Part shown: piece after piece, positions 23,010 to 35,091 of the stretch | How the letters are laid out: every line of letters starts with the position of its first letter | Numbering within the stretch: the first letter of the stretch is position 1 | Assembly: GCA_003254885.1 (NCBI GenBank) | Contig: QANT01000333.1 | Span: 1 to 64,000 of the forward strand | DNA: 64,000 bases | Reading direction: 5' to 3' | Source: Purshia tridentata | Lineage: Eukaryota > Streptophyta > Magnoliopsida > Rosales > Rosaceae | Made by a program: the position numbers and the translations under genes | Notes under the pieces: generated by a model | Database searches by the model: none | Told to the model about the DNA's origin: nothing | What the model saw: only the letters and a program-made list of their open reading frames with translations

Positions 23010-25917
23010 TGTAACACCCCGTACCTTTCAAAGTGGTTTTGAAAAGCTTTTTAAAGGTTTTCAGGACTTTATTTGAAAAGTAAAACGTTTTGGAGGTTTT
23101 TCAAATTTTAAAGTTTGACTTTTAAACTTGGGGGCCAAAAGTTGACTTTTTGTTCAGGCAAGGTTTTGGTTTTGACCTCGGGTTCTTTAGAAAGGTCTCG
23201 TTCTCGCGAGTTCGTAGACACGTAGCACGCGTCAAACGGAGCTACGGTTTGGAAGTTACGAACGTGTGAAGAGAGGGGCAAACTTGTAATTTTAAAAAAG
23301 TTGATTTTTAAAAGCCCAAAACCCCAGAAAATTCCTCACTTTCTCTCTCCTCTCTCCCGCAAGTTTCTCTCTCTCTCACCCGAGTTCTCTCCAGCCGCGC
23401 CTTTTGCCGGCACATGGGGGCGCGTTCGACGGCGGCTGAAGCTGATCTTTGGCTTGCCGAGCTCGCCTCTTCCCCCTCTTGCTTCCTGTAGCCACCGTAC
23501 AGCCCAAAAATGCTCGGAAAGAGAGACCCAAATCGCGCACCGTGGGTGATCGGCGGCGATCACGGCGATTCCGGTGACGACGCGACCTCCCACCTGTCTA
23601 GATCTCTTCCTCTCGTCGAACCCAGCGTGTTGGTGGGTTCGATTGAACCGTTGGACCGCCGTGGACGGCGAATCGAGTGTAGGTGTGCCGACGGCTTTCT
23701 AGCCTTTTTTCCTCCTTTTTCGGCCACTTCTGAGCTTCGACCTAGGTTTGAGAATCGATCTTCTCAACCTCCTCTACCTGACTGTGTCGTCCGTTTTTTA
23801 CGTTTGAGAGTTTGACTTTTTGCAGGTTGACCACCCTTTGACCCCCCGGGTCCCGCCGCGTGTGGTGGTTCCAGTGACCGTTTCCTTGGTTTTTGGCCTC
23901 GGGCCAACCACCCGAACCGGTGGGTGAGTTTGGGTGAGCTTTTTGACTTTCCGTGTGTTTTCCGAGGGTCGGGCAGCCACCGTGCATGGCGGTTCCTGCC
24001 CGTTTCTGTGACTGTTGGCTTGGTTGTGAAACTTGTTTGTTTTGAGCTGGTTGTCTGGTCTTAGCAGGTACACTTGGCTCGGGAATTGTATTTCCGATGC
24101 CATTGTTCTGCCGGATTTTAGAATCCGAGCAAAGGAGCCACGAAGGGCGGTTCGGTCTTTTCGTGCAGAATACTGTGAGTGAACCTAAGTTTAATTAATT
24201 CCAGTTCAGTTACTTGTTTGTTTGGTTTGCTTGGTTGTTGTTTGTAGTTAAGAGGGTTATGGAATTAGGATTGGAATTTCCGAGGATTTAAAGGATTAAT
24301 TGAGGACTAAGTAAGGATTAGTGGTTTGTTGAGGATTAGTGAGTCCAGGTGGAGACTTTTGATTTGGATTGGGATTCCCGGGGTTTAAGGATTATTGCTT
24401 ATTAAGATGTTTTGTGCCGTGAGCTAGTATGGATTTTGGTTCTGGGAACTGATTTTGAGAACTTAATTTATTCTTGGCTAAAGTTAAAGGTTTGAATTTA
24501 CTTATCAGTTTTTGGTAACGTTTGGTTCTTTAAGAAAGGATTTAATTTTAAGTTCGAGTTTTGGTTAATTTTCTCGTCATATCAAAAAGGTTTGAACTTG
24601 GTTTTTGGTGATTTGAAATGAAAATATTCTTTTCGGATTGATACTATTTTCAGAGCACCCAATTGGTACTCGTTCAGCTTCTCAAATTGCATAAGGTCTT
24701 TGGGACCCATCACGGCACACACTTAGGTTTTGGGCCGTGTGTCGGGATGCCTTGCCCTTTGGGGGTGGCCCTGCGTGCATGTACAGCAGTTTGTTGGCCC
24801 TGCATGTGTATGACAGACTCCGGCTCTGAACATGTACGGCAGGATTATTGGCCCTGCATGTGTACGGCAGGTTGTGGGCCCTGCGCATGTACGGCAGGTT
24901 AGCTGGATGTGGATTGGGTGACGGTCTCCTTATCTTGTCAGTTTACAGATTGTTTTTGATTATTGAATTACAGTTCTTGTTTAATAATTTGAGATTTTGA
25001 TCAGATTTAGTGATTTTTAAGAGTTTTTAAAGCGGATTTGAAATCGGTAATTAATTTCTCTTTCGTGAATTTTATGAAATGCTTTAAAGCTGGGGAATCT
25101 CAAAGCGTGACAGTGAGGTGTTGAGAAAAGCGTGACAGTGAGGTGTTGAGAACTGTTGAATTTAAAGGATTAGGCGAGAATTGGTTACCTTGGTTTGAGT
25201 AATAGAGGTTATTTGAGATCAAAGGTTTAAGTGAGGGTTTGATTCTAAGTTATTGGGAAAGTTAGTTGGTTTCTAAGTTTGAGCTTGAGGTGTAACTTAA
25301 GGAATCTATTTGAGGATAGTGGAAGATTCAGTTGAGGTTGGGAAGCTGTGAAGTTAGGAATTCTTTATCTTTGGTGCTAAGGGTTTAATTCTGTTATTTG
25401 ACGATATTTGAGTATTATGGGCTTTAGTAGATTTGATTGGTCAAGAAGATTTAGTGATCAGGTTGAGGATTGTGATTTGTGATCTTGTGGATTGACTACA
25501 ATTTGAGGTTTAAGTTAGTTCTACGATTTGATTATTTAATTGAATTTCTAATTTGAGGTTTACAGTAGATTTCACTCATACAAGCTCTAGTGAGCTTACC
25601 GAGTTGTGTTTAAACCCGGTGCACCTGTGGTTGGGTGCACGGTTTGGTTTTGCAGGTTAGCAAGCTGAGGAGACGGTGGAGTGAAGACGAGGTAGTGGGA
25701 CCAGCAGTTTCTTCGAACTTGATTTTACAATTTGATTTTCATGTAAAAAGTGTTACAGCTTGATTTTATAAACGTGCTTTTGTAACTTACAATAGTTTCA
25801 GTAAATTATTTTATATTTATGGCTCACAGTTTCAGAAAAGGGCCCACAGTTTCAAGAAACAGTTACAGTTTGCAGTTTTCAGCAGTTTTTCACGTGCCCG
25901 AGGGTCCGGGCGTGACA
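23010..25917 (+). mobile_element. Solo long LTR (copy G, type 2) with GCTCG duplication
   Basis: It starts TGTAACACCCCGTACC at 23010 and ends GGGCGTGACA at 25917. GCTCG is found at 23005-23009 and 25918-25922. Length is 2908 bp. The first 200 bp and the last kilobase match copy H (29846-31762) closely, but about 24400-25150 has no counterpart in H and holds the type 1 cassette. A 26-bp tandem repeat (AAAGCGTGACAGTGAGGTGT) lies at about 25092-25150. GC-rich open frames at 23300-24100 have no domains. Confidence 0.93.
24695..24900 (+). repeat. Hairpin plus tandem-repeat cassette (copy G)
   Basis: The best preserved copy: GGGACCCATCACGGCACACA and GGGCCGTGTGTCGGGATGCC form the hairpin, followed by units ending GTGTACGGCAGGTT and GCATGTACGGCAGGTT. 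Confidence 0.85.
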
Positions 25918-26279
25918 GCTCGATTCATTAAAGTGGACCGGCCAATCACTATGGTTTTTTTTTTTTTTTCAGGGTGATGGCAGTGGTGAGTTTGCAGAAC
26001 CACCATAAGCATCAAGCGTGAAGTTCAGTTGCGGAGCATTGGTTTGTTTCTTTACCCCATCTCTACAGTCTTGGTGAGCATACAGTTTTTCACGTGCCCG
26101 AGGGTCGGGGCGTGACAGCTCGATTCATTAAAGTGGACCGGCCAATCACTATGGTTTTTTTTTTCAGGGTGATGGCAGTGCTGAGTTTGCAGAACCACCA
26201 TAAGCATCAAGCGTGAAGTTCAGTTGCAGAGCATTGGTTTGTTTCTTTACCCCATCTCTACAGTCTTGGTGAGCATAGT
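25883..26279 (+). repeat. 200-bp tandem duplication across the right junction of copy G
   Basis: Unit 1 (25883-26082) and unit 2 (26083-about 26279) each contain the last 35 bp of the LTR, the GCTCG duplication and about 160 bp of flank (GTGGACCGGCCAATCACTAT to CAGTCTTGGTGAGCATA). They differ slightly, mainly in the T-tract length and a few bases. The duplication therefore happened after the LTR inserted. Confidence 0.93.
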
Positions 26280-27366
26280 TTTTTTTTTTTTTTTTTTCCT
26301 GATCAATTGCCTTTTCCATCTTTGCTATCTACTCCTATAAATCTGCTAATTAAATTTTGATCCATTTTGGTTTTTTTACCTTTTTGCTAGAGGATTTGGT
26401 AGAACATTAAAAAGTACACCAACAATTGAGCATCAATGAAATGGGTTCCTACGCATTTTGTGGAACATCTTAACTCATATCAGTTTTCCCTTTGTTTATT
26501 AGGCTTTTGTGAATTTAATTATGGTTTTAGTTGGGAAATTTTAGGGATTGCTGTTTTTTTTTTTTTGCAAGTTTTTTCATTATGAATATTTGTATGTCTA
26601 ATTGGGAATATGGTGTACTGTTTTCCTAATAACTACAATCACATAGAGAAATTATACTGCTTGCTTGAAAAATCAACACATAATTATAAAGATTTTTCAT
26701 TTTCCTTTTGTATTTTTCTAAAAGAAGTACTTGTTTGTTTCTTGACAAAAAAAAAAGTATTTGTTTTTTTAAAGAGAAAATGGCACAAATATTTTTGTTC
26801 CTTTATGTATGTTTCTTTTTTGAATACTTGCATTGTGTATGTTAAAATTGAGAAATATTTCAATGTGACAAATCGAAAATTTCCATCGGTTTTCTCATTC
26901 CCACCACAACCGATCAGTATCAGTTTGATGTTCCATCCATTTACTACTCTTACCTCTCTAACTTTCTTCTTCTCATGCCATTTTTCAAAAGAAAAGCATG
27001 ACCAGCGCCTTCATTCACAAGGTCTGCTCTAAAATCACAGTCACAGAAACATTTTGATGTGCAATCTCTATATTTTTGTTCTTTATGTATTTATTTTTTA
27101 ATTTTCTTTTATTGTACCCCTAAGCCTTACTCCCTTAAAGGCCCATGTTTTCTCACTCAAGAACCATGTGGAATGTTTTATAGGAAAGAGAACAAATAAT
27201 AAACAAACTGGCTTTTCAGTGTGCTTTGCAATTTTGGGAAAAATGAGAGCTAAGATGAACAATGGTGTATAGGTTTGAGTGGATTGATTGCTTTCTTGCT
27301 GTGGTGTGATTTTAGTAGATTTTGGAAGTGGTTTATGTGCTTATGGAAATAGTGAGGAGATGGGTA
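26280..27366. other. Unassigned AT-rich stretch
   Basis: Long T-tracts at 26279-26297 and 26552-26566 and a 140-codon open frame at 26610-27032 whose translation is rich in F, S and K with no recognisable domain. I see no gene, promoter or transposon end here. Confidence 0.5.
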
Positions 27367-28118
27367 TGTTGACGTAGTTTGAGAATTAAATCCAAACTTT
27401 CACCATCACACAACAAATAATAAATTCGATAAAACAAATAAATCAAAGCCTAAAAGACAGATAAACAAGCACATAGAATCACATCGAGATTTTACGAGGT
27501 TAGGCAAAATTCATGCCTACGTTCCTGGGAGAGATCTTTGTTCTTCACCATGAGAATAAACAAGTACAAGATTATAATTGGACTAAATCACATAACTCAA
27601 TCCCCAAATCCTTTGTACACTCTTGCTCAAAGTGTTTATCAAGAACACTAGCTCTCTCACCTAATATTAGTTATCTAATCTTGATCACTCCAATTTAAAT
27701 TGTGTGCCTCCCAAGAATCCCCAAGACTTGCTCTCTCTAAATTAGATCTTAGGATTTCTAGAGCCTAAAACGTCCTATTTATACACAATAGACCTTTAGA
27801 AAATAAATCCAATTGAAGTAGGAAGCTTTAAACCACCTTAAACAAGGAGAAAAATCGAAGGAACCACATGTAGGACCGGTTCTCTATCCAGAGGACCGGT
27901 TCTCCAAAAGCTTAGCAACAGAAAAAGTTTTCATAGCCCCTGTGGGACCGATCCCATGGCCATGGGACTAGTCCTCTGGGACCTTTTTTTGAAAATCTTC
28001 ATCTTTTAGCCGCTTCACCTAAACACGAACCTCCTACAACCTTCCTAACTTCAACCAAACCTCCAAAGACACTTCTATGACCTCGAAACACCTCCGAATA
28101 AGAGCCAAAAACATAACA
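27367..28118 (-). mobile_element. Copia 3' LTR
   Basis: On the minus strand the LTR would start TGTTATGTTTTTGGCTC at 28118, right after the polypurine tract AAGGTGGAGAT, and end ...CTACGTCAACA at 27367. Its middle (27450-27790) is closely related to 31975-32335. The left boundary is less certain than the right. Confidence 0.6.
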
Positions 28119-29030
28119 ATCTCCACCTTGGTGAACATACCATGCAAATTACCTTGCATCAAAATACCATTGGCATTGACCTTGTACCAATTACACATAC
28201 CCGAATCAAGCAACTTTGGTCCTCCCTTGAATCGCAAGGCCAATACCTATGTGTAGTTGCTACGTATAACCAATTACCAGTTAGCACCAAAGAGGAACCT
28301 CGATTCGCCCCTTTTACTGAGAATTTCTTCTCTCACTATCATTTGATACTTGGAAACATGTCACATTATAACCGTAAACAAGACCTTCCTTAAGTGCTTT
28401 ATTTCTTGTGCATTCTGTTTCCAACCAACTATCGAGGTTTGAGTTTTTATCAAATGATACAGACCACCACACTTTTCTCCCTTCATTAGGATCATACTTC
28501 CACAAGTAATTTTCAAGACTCCACCTATTATTAAAATCTTGTAGCCCTTGGAATCCAACCTACTCAAGGATATTAAATTCCTTTGTAGCTTTGGGACATA
28601 AGCGACTCCACCCAAAGTGTGCTCCATCCCACTGAATATCTTTATCTTTACCCTATGATGTCAACCTTGGACCCGTCAGGCAAAGAGAAAGATCCTACAT
28701 TTGATTGTTGAAGCTCCTCAAAATATTCCTTCCTAGAGCATATGTGGTGAGTAGAACTTGAATCCAGTATCCATTCACATTGAGAAGAAGTGTTACCTCT
28801 AGAGATTATGAAAAGTTCTCCAGATAACTTACAGTCCGCTACCACTGTAAAGCCATCATCATCCTTCTTATTCCAAGTTTGACAATATTTCTTTATGTGT
28901 CTCCACTCTTTACACATGTAACATTGTTTGCCCTTACCATTACCCCCTGTACTAGCTATGCTATTATCACTAGAACCCTTGGCAAGGAGTCTATATGCGA
29001 AGGATCGCTCCTTTTCGGGTTTAATTGATC
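28119..29030 (-). pseudogene. Ty1/copia gag zinc knuckle, protease and pre-integrase, decayed
   Basis: Minus-strand frames give a CCHC zinc knuckle (CYMCKEWRHIKKYC), then the protease region WILDSSSTHHI, where the catalytic DSG is changed to DSS, then the gag-pre-integrase segment YVPKLQRNLISLSRLDSKGY at 28361-28627. The rest of the polyprotein (integrase, RT, RNase H) is missing, because the pre-integrase region runs almost directly into the 3' LTR. Upstream, near 29000-29040, the copia frame is fused to the start of a gypsy gag. A dead internal-deletion copy. Confidence 0.82.
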
Positions 29031-29240
29031 TAGTCTCTTAACCACAGTCTAGAGGTCGGTAGTCAATGTTCGAAGTATCTCTTGCATGAACTCGAGTTGC
29101 TGATTCGTATGTGGATCTCCCTGGCTTGGAAGATGGGTGTCATTTTGGTTGGTAATGCCGATGTTCACCATCATTAAATTTACTTCGTTCCCACAAATGG
29201 CGCCAATTGATGGGGCTAGAGTTTCTAAATCCAAAATGGT
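29031..29240 (-). pseudogene. Gypsy gag start and primer-binding site
   Basis: The minus strand reads TTGGCGCCATTTGTGGGA (29189-29206), a standard gypsy primer-binding site. A methionine then opens MMVNIGITNQNDTHL, with a short frame to about 29050 that ends at a stop. Only the first about 60 codons of gag remain before the copia sequence begins. Confidence 0.7.
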
Positions 29241-29798
29241 AATGATGACAACGGTTATATTTGAATCTTCTCACTTTCTTTCTTCACATAAACCTCGTCT
29301 CTACTTTCTCTAGTAACTGCAGAAGAATTCTACATGCTCATTGAGAGTTTCCTCCTCTATGAGGAGCCAATGCTAAAGTCAATAATACCCACTACAAGCA
29401 TTTGATTATGCATTTCTTTGTCAATATTGTGCGTACCTTTTTCTAGTGTTTGTCGATCCTTTTATACCTTTAATCAATGAATTACAGAGTTCAAGTAACC
29501 ACTTAGGTTTTAATAATTTGAACACCTGGGTGATAAAACTAATCCGAACCTTAAGGCTTTAACCGTCGAGGTATTAACCATCGAAACTTCAACTGTCATG
29601 GCAGTTTAGAAGGCCGGCCGATAGTGATCCGAACTAGTTTGGGCCTCTTTTCTGTTTATTCACAAGTTTGGGCCTCACTTTTCTTAAAAGAGTTCAAGGG
29701 TCATTGCAATTATGGGTTGGATGTCTAATTGTCCAGGCATTATATAAAGTATGAAATAAATATCAAACCTATTGTAAAAAAATTAATTTTTCTTGTTC
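29241..29798 (-). mobile_element. Gypsy 5' LTR with TATA box
   Basis: This is the sequence directly upstream of the primer-binding site on the minus strand. It holds a core promoter, GGTATAAAAGG, at about 29455-29468, roughly 240 bp from the LTR end. The outer LTR edge is unclear; it stops near a short plastid-like stretch at 29799. Confidence 0.6.
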
Positions 29799-31850
29799 CG
29801 TTTGCTACCGTAGGCTTTACGCAATCGATTGAATCATATAGATATTGTCACGCCCCGACCCTCGGGCACTTGAATACCAACTGAAATTGAAAACTGTTTC
29901 CTGAAACTGTGAGCCTTTTTCTGAAAATGTGAGCCATGAACATAAAATAATTTATTGAAAACAACTGTAATTTCACAAAACCCTTTACATAAAAATCAAA
30001 GTGTAAAACACAATTCTAAAATGCTGCTGGTCCCACTGCCTCGTCTTCTCTCCACTGCCTCCTCAGCCTGCTTAACCTGCAAAACAAACCTTGCACCCAA
30101 CCAAAGGTGCACCAGGTTTAAACACAAACCCGGTAAGCTCACTAGAGCTCGTATGAGTGAAAACTAACTGAAAACCTCAAATTAAACTCAATTAAAATAA
30201 TTAAATCACAATCCATCTTAAGCCTCAAATTGTAATCAGTTCACAAACCAAAAATCACAATCCTTAACTTGATTACCAATCCTCTAAACCAATTAAATTC
30301 ACTGTGATCAGTAATACCTCAATTATCGTCATTTTAACCTCTAAATTGAAAATCACCTCGAAACAATCCACAAAATCCTTACTTGGGATTCAACTAGATC
30401 CTTCCATAACTTAGAATCCTCAAGCATCCTTTAGAACCAACTTAATCCTCAATTAATATCCACTAATGCTCAAATCTCACTTAATCCTTAATAATAACCT
30501 CAAATAACCTTTAAACTATCGGGATTCCCAATCCTAATTCCGTACCCCCCTTAACTAGTAAAACAGCAAGCAAGCACACAAAGCTAGCAAACAACTAATT
30601 GAACTGAAAATTAACTAAACTTAAATCACTCACAAAACTGAAACTAATTTCACTCACTGTGACCACGCGAAAAGACCGAACTGCCCTTCGTGGCTCCTTT
30701 GCACGAATTCCAAAATCCAGTAGCACAACGGCATCGGAAATACAATTCATGAGCCAAAAAGGTACTTGTTAAGACTAGACAACCAACCAAACACAGCAGA
30801 GTTCACAACCAGTCCGTTTAATAACTAAAACGGGCGGGAACCACCACACACGGTGGCTGCCCGACCCCGGAAAACAACCACAAGGTCCAAGAAACTTACC
30901 CACGGGTTCGGGTGATTGGCCCGAGGCCAAAAACTAAGGAACGGGTCGCTGGCGCCACCACACACAAAGGGACCCACGGTGGTCAACGGTGGTCAACTGC
31001 ACAAAAACCGAAACTCACGTTTAGCAAAAACGAACTTCACAAGCACGTAGAGTACGTTAAGTGAATTGATTCTCAAACCTGGGTCGACGACCAAAAGTGG
31101 CCGAAAAAGGAAGAAAACGGCCGGAGAAGCCGTCGGCCAAACCACGCTCGATCCGCCGTCCACGGCAGTCTAATGGACGATCGAAGCACACCAACACGCT
31201 GGGCTCGACGAGGAGAGAAGATCTGCGCGGTCGCTGAGCCTCGTCGTCGCCGAACACCAACTGTGCGTCATCGGAAACTCGAGTTCTGGGCTGCTTCAGG
31301 GGGAGGCGCCACCACGGGAAGGAAGAGGGGAGGGAGGCGAGCATGGCCAGCCCAACCCTGTGCCCAGCCGCCACCGGACGCGCCCTCATGCGCTGGTGGA
31401 AGGCGTGGCTAGAGAGAAGTCGCGAGAGAGAGAGGAGCTTACGGGAGAGAGGAGAGAGAAAACTGAGAAAAAACTGGGTTTCTATGCCTTTTAAAAATCA
31501 ACTTTTCTAAAATTACAAGTTTGCCCCTCTTTTCACATGTCCGTAACTTTCAAACCGTAGCTCCGTTTGACGAGACCTTTCCAACGGACCCAAAGTCAAA
31601 ACCAAAACTTTGCCCGAACAAAAAGTCAACTTTTTACCTCCAAAATTTAAAAGTCAAACTTTAAAATTCGAAAAACGCCCAAAACGTTTTACTTTCCAAA
31701 TAAAATCCCAAAAACCTTTAAAAAACTTTTCAAAACAATTTTGGAAGGTACGGGGTGCTACAGATATCCCTTCAACACAACATAGGTCATTGAAAGGATC
31801 TCGAAGACCCACCAAAGCACGAAAGCCAAGATCTTTCAAAAATTCCTCTT
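29799..31850. other. Small plastid-derived insert (NUPT), split by LTR copy H
   Basis: The pieces 29799-29845 and 31768-about 31850 become continuous when copy H and one GATAT are removed. The joined about 130 bp resemble a plastid inverted-repeat spacer near ndhB, recognised from memory (TTGCTACCG, then GATTGAATCATATAGATATC, then AACACAACATAGGTCAT, then ACCCACCAAAGCACGAAAGCC). It has several substitutions and a small deletion. A comparison with a plastid genome would settle it. Confidence 0.55.
29846..31762 (-). mobile_element. Solo long LTR (copy H, type 2) with GATAT duplication
   Basis: Left edge TGTCACGCCCCGACC at 29846, right edge GGGGTGCTACA at 31762; on the minus strand TGTAGCACCCCGTACC...GGGGCGTGACA. 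GATAT is at 29841-29845 and 31763-31767. At 1917 bp it is the short relative of copy G: the 5' 200 bp and the segment ending in the ...CGAGCTCTAGTGAGCTTACCG region match, but the hairpin cassette is absent. One conserved 5' box lies at about 31495-31620. Open frames at 31057-31412 are GC-rich leader shadows. Confidence 0.92.
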
Positions 31851-31969
31851 GAAATAAATAAAAGTTCAATATCTTTGATTCTTATTTAATCCGCAAGAAA
31901 AAAAAATTAGGGCCGAATAAGCAAAATAAGGTGTATAAACAGAAATTCTATTCGTGGCCCATTTTTTAC

Positions 31970-32335
31970 TTATGGCCCATCAACAGATAAATAAGATAAA
32001 CAAGCATACACAATCACATCGAGATTTTATGAGGTTAGGCAAAATTCTTGCCTACATCCCCGGGAGAGATCTTCATTCTTCACTATAAGAATAAATAAGT
32101 ACAAGATTATAATTGGACTAAATCACATAACCCAATTCTCAAATCCCTTGTACACCATTTCTTAAAGTGTTTACCAAAAACACTAACTCTTACTTGAGAT
32201 TAATTACCTATTAATCTTGATCTCACCCATCTAAATTGTGTGCCTCCCAAGAATCCCCAAGACTTGCTCTCTCTAAATCAAACTCTTAGGGTTTATAGAG
32301 CCTAAAGGTTCTATTTATAAAAATATAATTAAAAT
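31970..32335 (-). mobile_element. Copia LTR fragment
   Basis: It matches 27450-27790 over about 350 bp (CACATCGAGATTTTA, GAGGTTAGGCAAAATTC, TTGTGTGCCTCCCAAGAATC). It diverges after 32335. This may be the remains of the 5' LTR of the copia copy at 27.4-29.0 kb. Confidence 0.7.
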
Positions 32336-32734
32336 AAGCCAAGCTATGAATTTAAATGAAAGAATTTAAAGTTAAAAAAAAACAAGAATTTAAAAACTAG
32401 AGAGTAAAAATGTCACTTCTGGGTTTGGAACTTAAACAATGGTATAAAAACAAAGGTTAAGGGTTCACAGAACCATAACTATTTTTCTAGTAATTTTCCT
32501 AGTAATTTCCAACAAAAGAAGGTATTTAAGAGTCAACTTGATGCCCTCATCCAAAGATATTTATGATTTATGCTCTAAAATTGATTATTTCTATGGTAGA
32601 TATTGTTTTTGCTTAGAGAATATAAACTTTAAGCAACCCAAGTGAACCAAAGACTAAAGAACAACTAGAGAGTTCAAAAAGCTTAAGTTAAGAATAACTT
32701 ATTACAAAGCAAAAATGTGGAAATAGGTTCTAAC
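32336..32734. other. Unassigned AT-rich stretch, target of the 32.7 kb transposon
   Basis: No coding sequence seen. It continues at 34124 when the insert at 32735-34114 is removed. Confidence 0.5.
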
Positions 32735-34114
32735 CAAAAAACGTAATTTCGATAATTTCGGCGAAATTTCGGCAAAATTATCGTTTTTTGGAGGGTCCAA
32801 AACGAAATGCCTATATCATCGGATTTTCGTCAAAATTTCGACAATTTCAGCGAAATTTCAGAAAATTTCACCGAAATTCCAAAATTTGGGTGAAATTTCA
32901 AAAATTTCGTTTAAACCCTAGAAATTAAAATCAAAATTACACAAATTGGCACTTCAAACTTTAGGGGAATGTAAGCCCATGGTGAGAGAAGGAAAACCCA
33001 CAAAAAATATGGGTGATCAGAGCTCGGAGGTAGCCGAAATTAGCCAAAGAAGCTAGCGCAGGAAGGCTGCAATTTCTCACGTGCGGAGGCCGGCCGGGCT
33101 GGGTGACGATTGGGTTATGTTGGCACCGGCTTGAGGAGTCGACCGGTGGCCTTGGATTGCCGGCAACAGTGAGTTTGGCTGAGCAGGTAGGCACTGGTTG
33201 TAAACTCAGGGAAGAAAACTGGTGGTGCAGGTCGCATACGTAAAGCTAGAGGAGAAATTGCAAAAGATGAAAGAAAGAAAGAAAGAAGGGGGTGCCCAGG
33301 GGGAAGGAAACTTGCGTGGAAAAAAGTGGAAAAAAGTAAAAGAAAGTGGGAGATTGGGAAAGAGAGTGTAAGAGGATATAAAAATAATAATAAAAAAACT
33401 TTTTGAATTTAAAATTGTTTAAACTTTAAATGTTATATGTTTGGGGTTTGTTTTTGGGGTTTGGTGTTTGGTGTTTTTAAATTTATATAATAGATATTTA
33501 TGCATAAAAATTAATTAAAAATATCTTAAATGTACCCTAATATTATATTTATACCATATTTTAAACCTCATATGGTCATACCCTAAATTTTTAATCCTAC
33601 ACCTTGTATCGTATATGGTTATTCCTTATACCCTTTTTTTTTTTTTTTTNTTTTTTTTTTGGCCAAAGGTTATTCCTTATACCTTAATAATATAATTCAT
33701 AGTTAGTATTAAACTCTATATCTTATATCACATATTCTAAATTCTAAACTCTATTGTATGTTTTAACAAAACGATTGTTAGCTTAAATTGAAATAAAGTA
33801 TAACTTATAAGAATCCATAAAAATATATATTCACTTAGTGAACCATTGTTATTTAACACTATTTACTTCTAGAGTGCATTATATTTATCTTATATTACAT
33901 GAAATCTATAATATGGTTTGATTCCTTCAATGTTTTTTATAAATATAGTAGATTATATGTTAAATAAGCATATGGTAAAGTTTCATTTAAAATTTCCGTC
34001 GTTTGATAGTAATTTCCATCATTTTTGTCTAGACCCTAGCGAAATCGAAATTCGGTCGAAATTTCTGTCGAAATTTCCATCGAAATTTCTAACGAAATTT
34101 AAATTACACTCCTT
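32735..34114. mobile_element. Non-autonomous DNA transposon with 9-bp duplication (MULE-like)
   Basis: GGTTCTAAC flanks it exactly at 32726-32734 and 34115-34123; 9 bp is the usual Mutator duplication size. The ends are weak inverted repeats: about AAAAAACGTAATTT, against AAGGAGTGTAATTT from the other end, differing only by transitions. Arrays of short motifs such as CGAAATTTCG crowd both ends (32744-32910 and 33985-34100). Inside are a GC-rich block (32990-33240) with no known domain and an AT-rich core. No transposase is present. The sequence has one undetermined base (N at 33650) in a T-tract. Confidence 0.75.
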
Positions 34115-34123
34115 GGTTCTAAC

Positions 34124-35091
34124 TACCCATGATATATGACATCATGGGTGAAATATAATTTCTTTCTCATTTCATGAACAAGATCTAAGACTTGTAAGAA
34201 CTAAATAGTGGGAAATTAACTACCAAATACTAAATAGTGGGTAATTAACTACGAAATCTACTTGATAATATTCATGGTGATGCTTCCCTCTTACCTTGGT
34301 AAGGAGGCTTAGTGACCACCCACAAATTTTAGAAATAAAATAAAAGGAAGGAGAGAAATAAAATATAACAATTGAACTAAACTAAGGGCAAATAAAATAA
34401 TAACTCAAAAGCATAATCAAATAAAGAGAAGGGAGAAGCGAGACATGAGGAAAAATTAAAAAACTCATTTTATAAAATAAAAAGTGCTAACAAAATAAAG
34501 ACATAAACCTAAAAATCTCTCTTAAATTACACTCCCAAAGGGGTGAAAATTTTCTAACTAAGAACAGAAAAATATGAAAATAGAGATAAGAGAGGGTAAA
34601 TAGAGGACCCCGTAATAAAAGCTGAAAGTTGCTTTATATAGGCACAAGCTAGGACTGAAAATATCAACAAGAGGGGACACGTGTCGCACAAAGAAGAGGT
34701 GCAGCTTCAGGAGAGAGGGAAAGAGAGAGAGGGAGAGAGACAGAGAGACAGAGAGTCAGCTTGGTGGCTGGCTCGGCTAGAGGAAAGCAAAAGAAGGAGA
34801 GCTGCAGCAGAAAGAGAAAAGGAGGCAAAAGGAAAAGAAGAAAAGATGAGGAAAGGAAGAGGCTGGGGCGTGTGAGAGAAATGGTCTTGCCACTAATTGG
34901 CTGGAAGAAATCCTTAATGAAATAATTGGCGGCTGGGAGGAACAAAAAACATGTGGAAAGGAATAAAGGCTGGCTGCTTTTGTTGGGTGAGCTTGCCACG
35001 CGTCACCATGCGATTTACTGAGAGAGATATTAATAAAGCAATGGCGGCCAGCTTTGTGACTTTTGGACTTCCTGGGCTGCTGAGTACGAGA
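34124..35091 (-). other. Probable retroelement remnant with a minus-strand TATA box and purine-rich tract
   Basis: CTATATAAAG on the minus strand (about 34630-34640) is a good TATA box, and the 34690-34870 stretch is almost pure purine on the plus strand. Both are typical of LTR promoter and leader sequence, but I find no LTR ends or coding domains. Confidence 0.4.

Noticed and set aside
26610-27032. 140-codon open frame as a host gene
   Set aside because: Low-complexity F/S/K-rich translation in AT-rich DNA, no domain, no splice or promoter support.
33641-33661. Poly-T tract with N as a biological feature
   Set aside because: The single undetermined base within a T run (33650) is most likely a sequencing or assembly limit.
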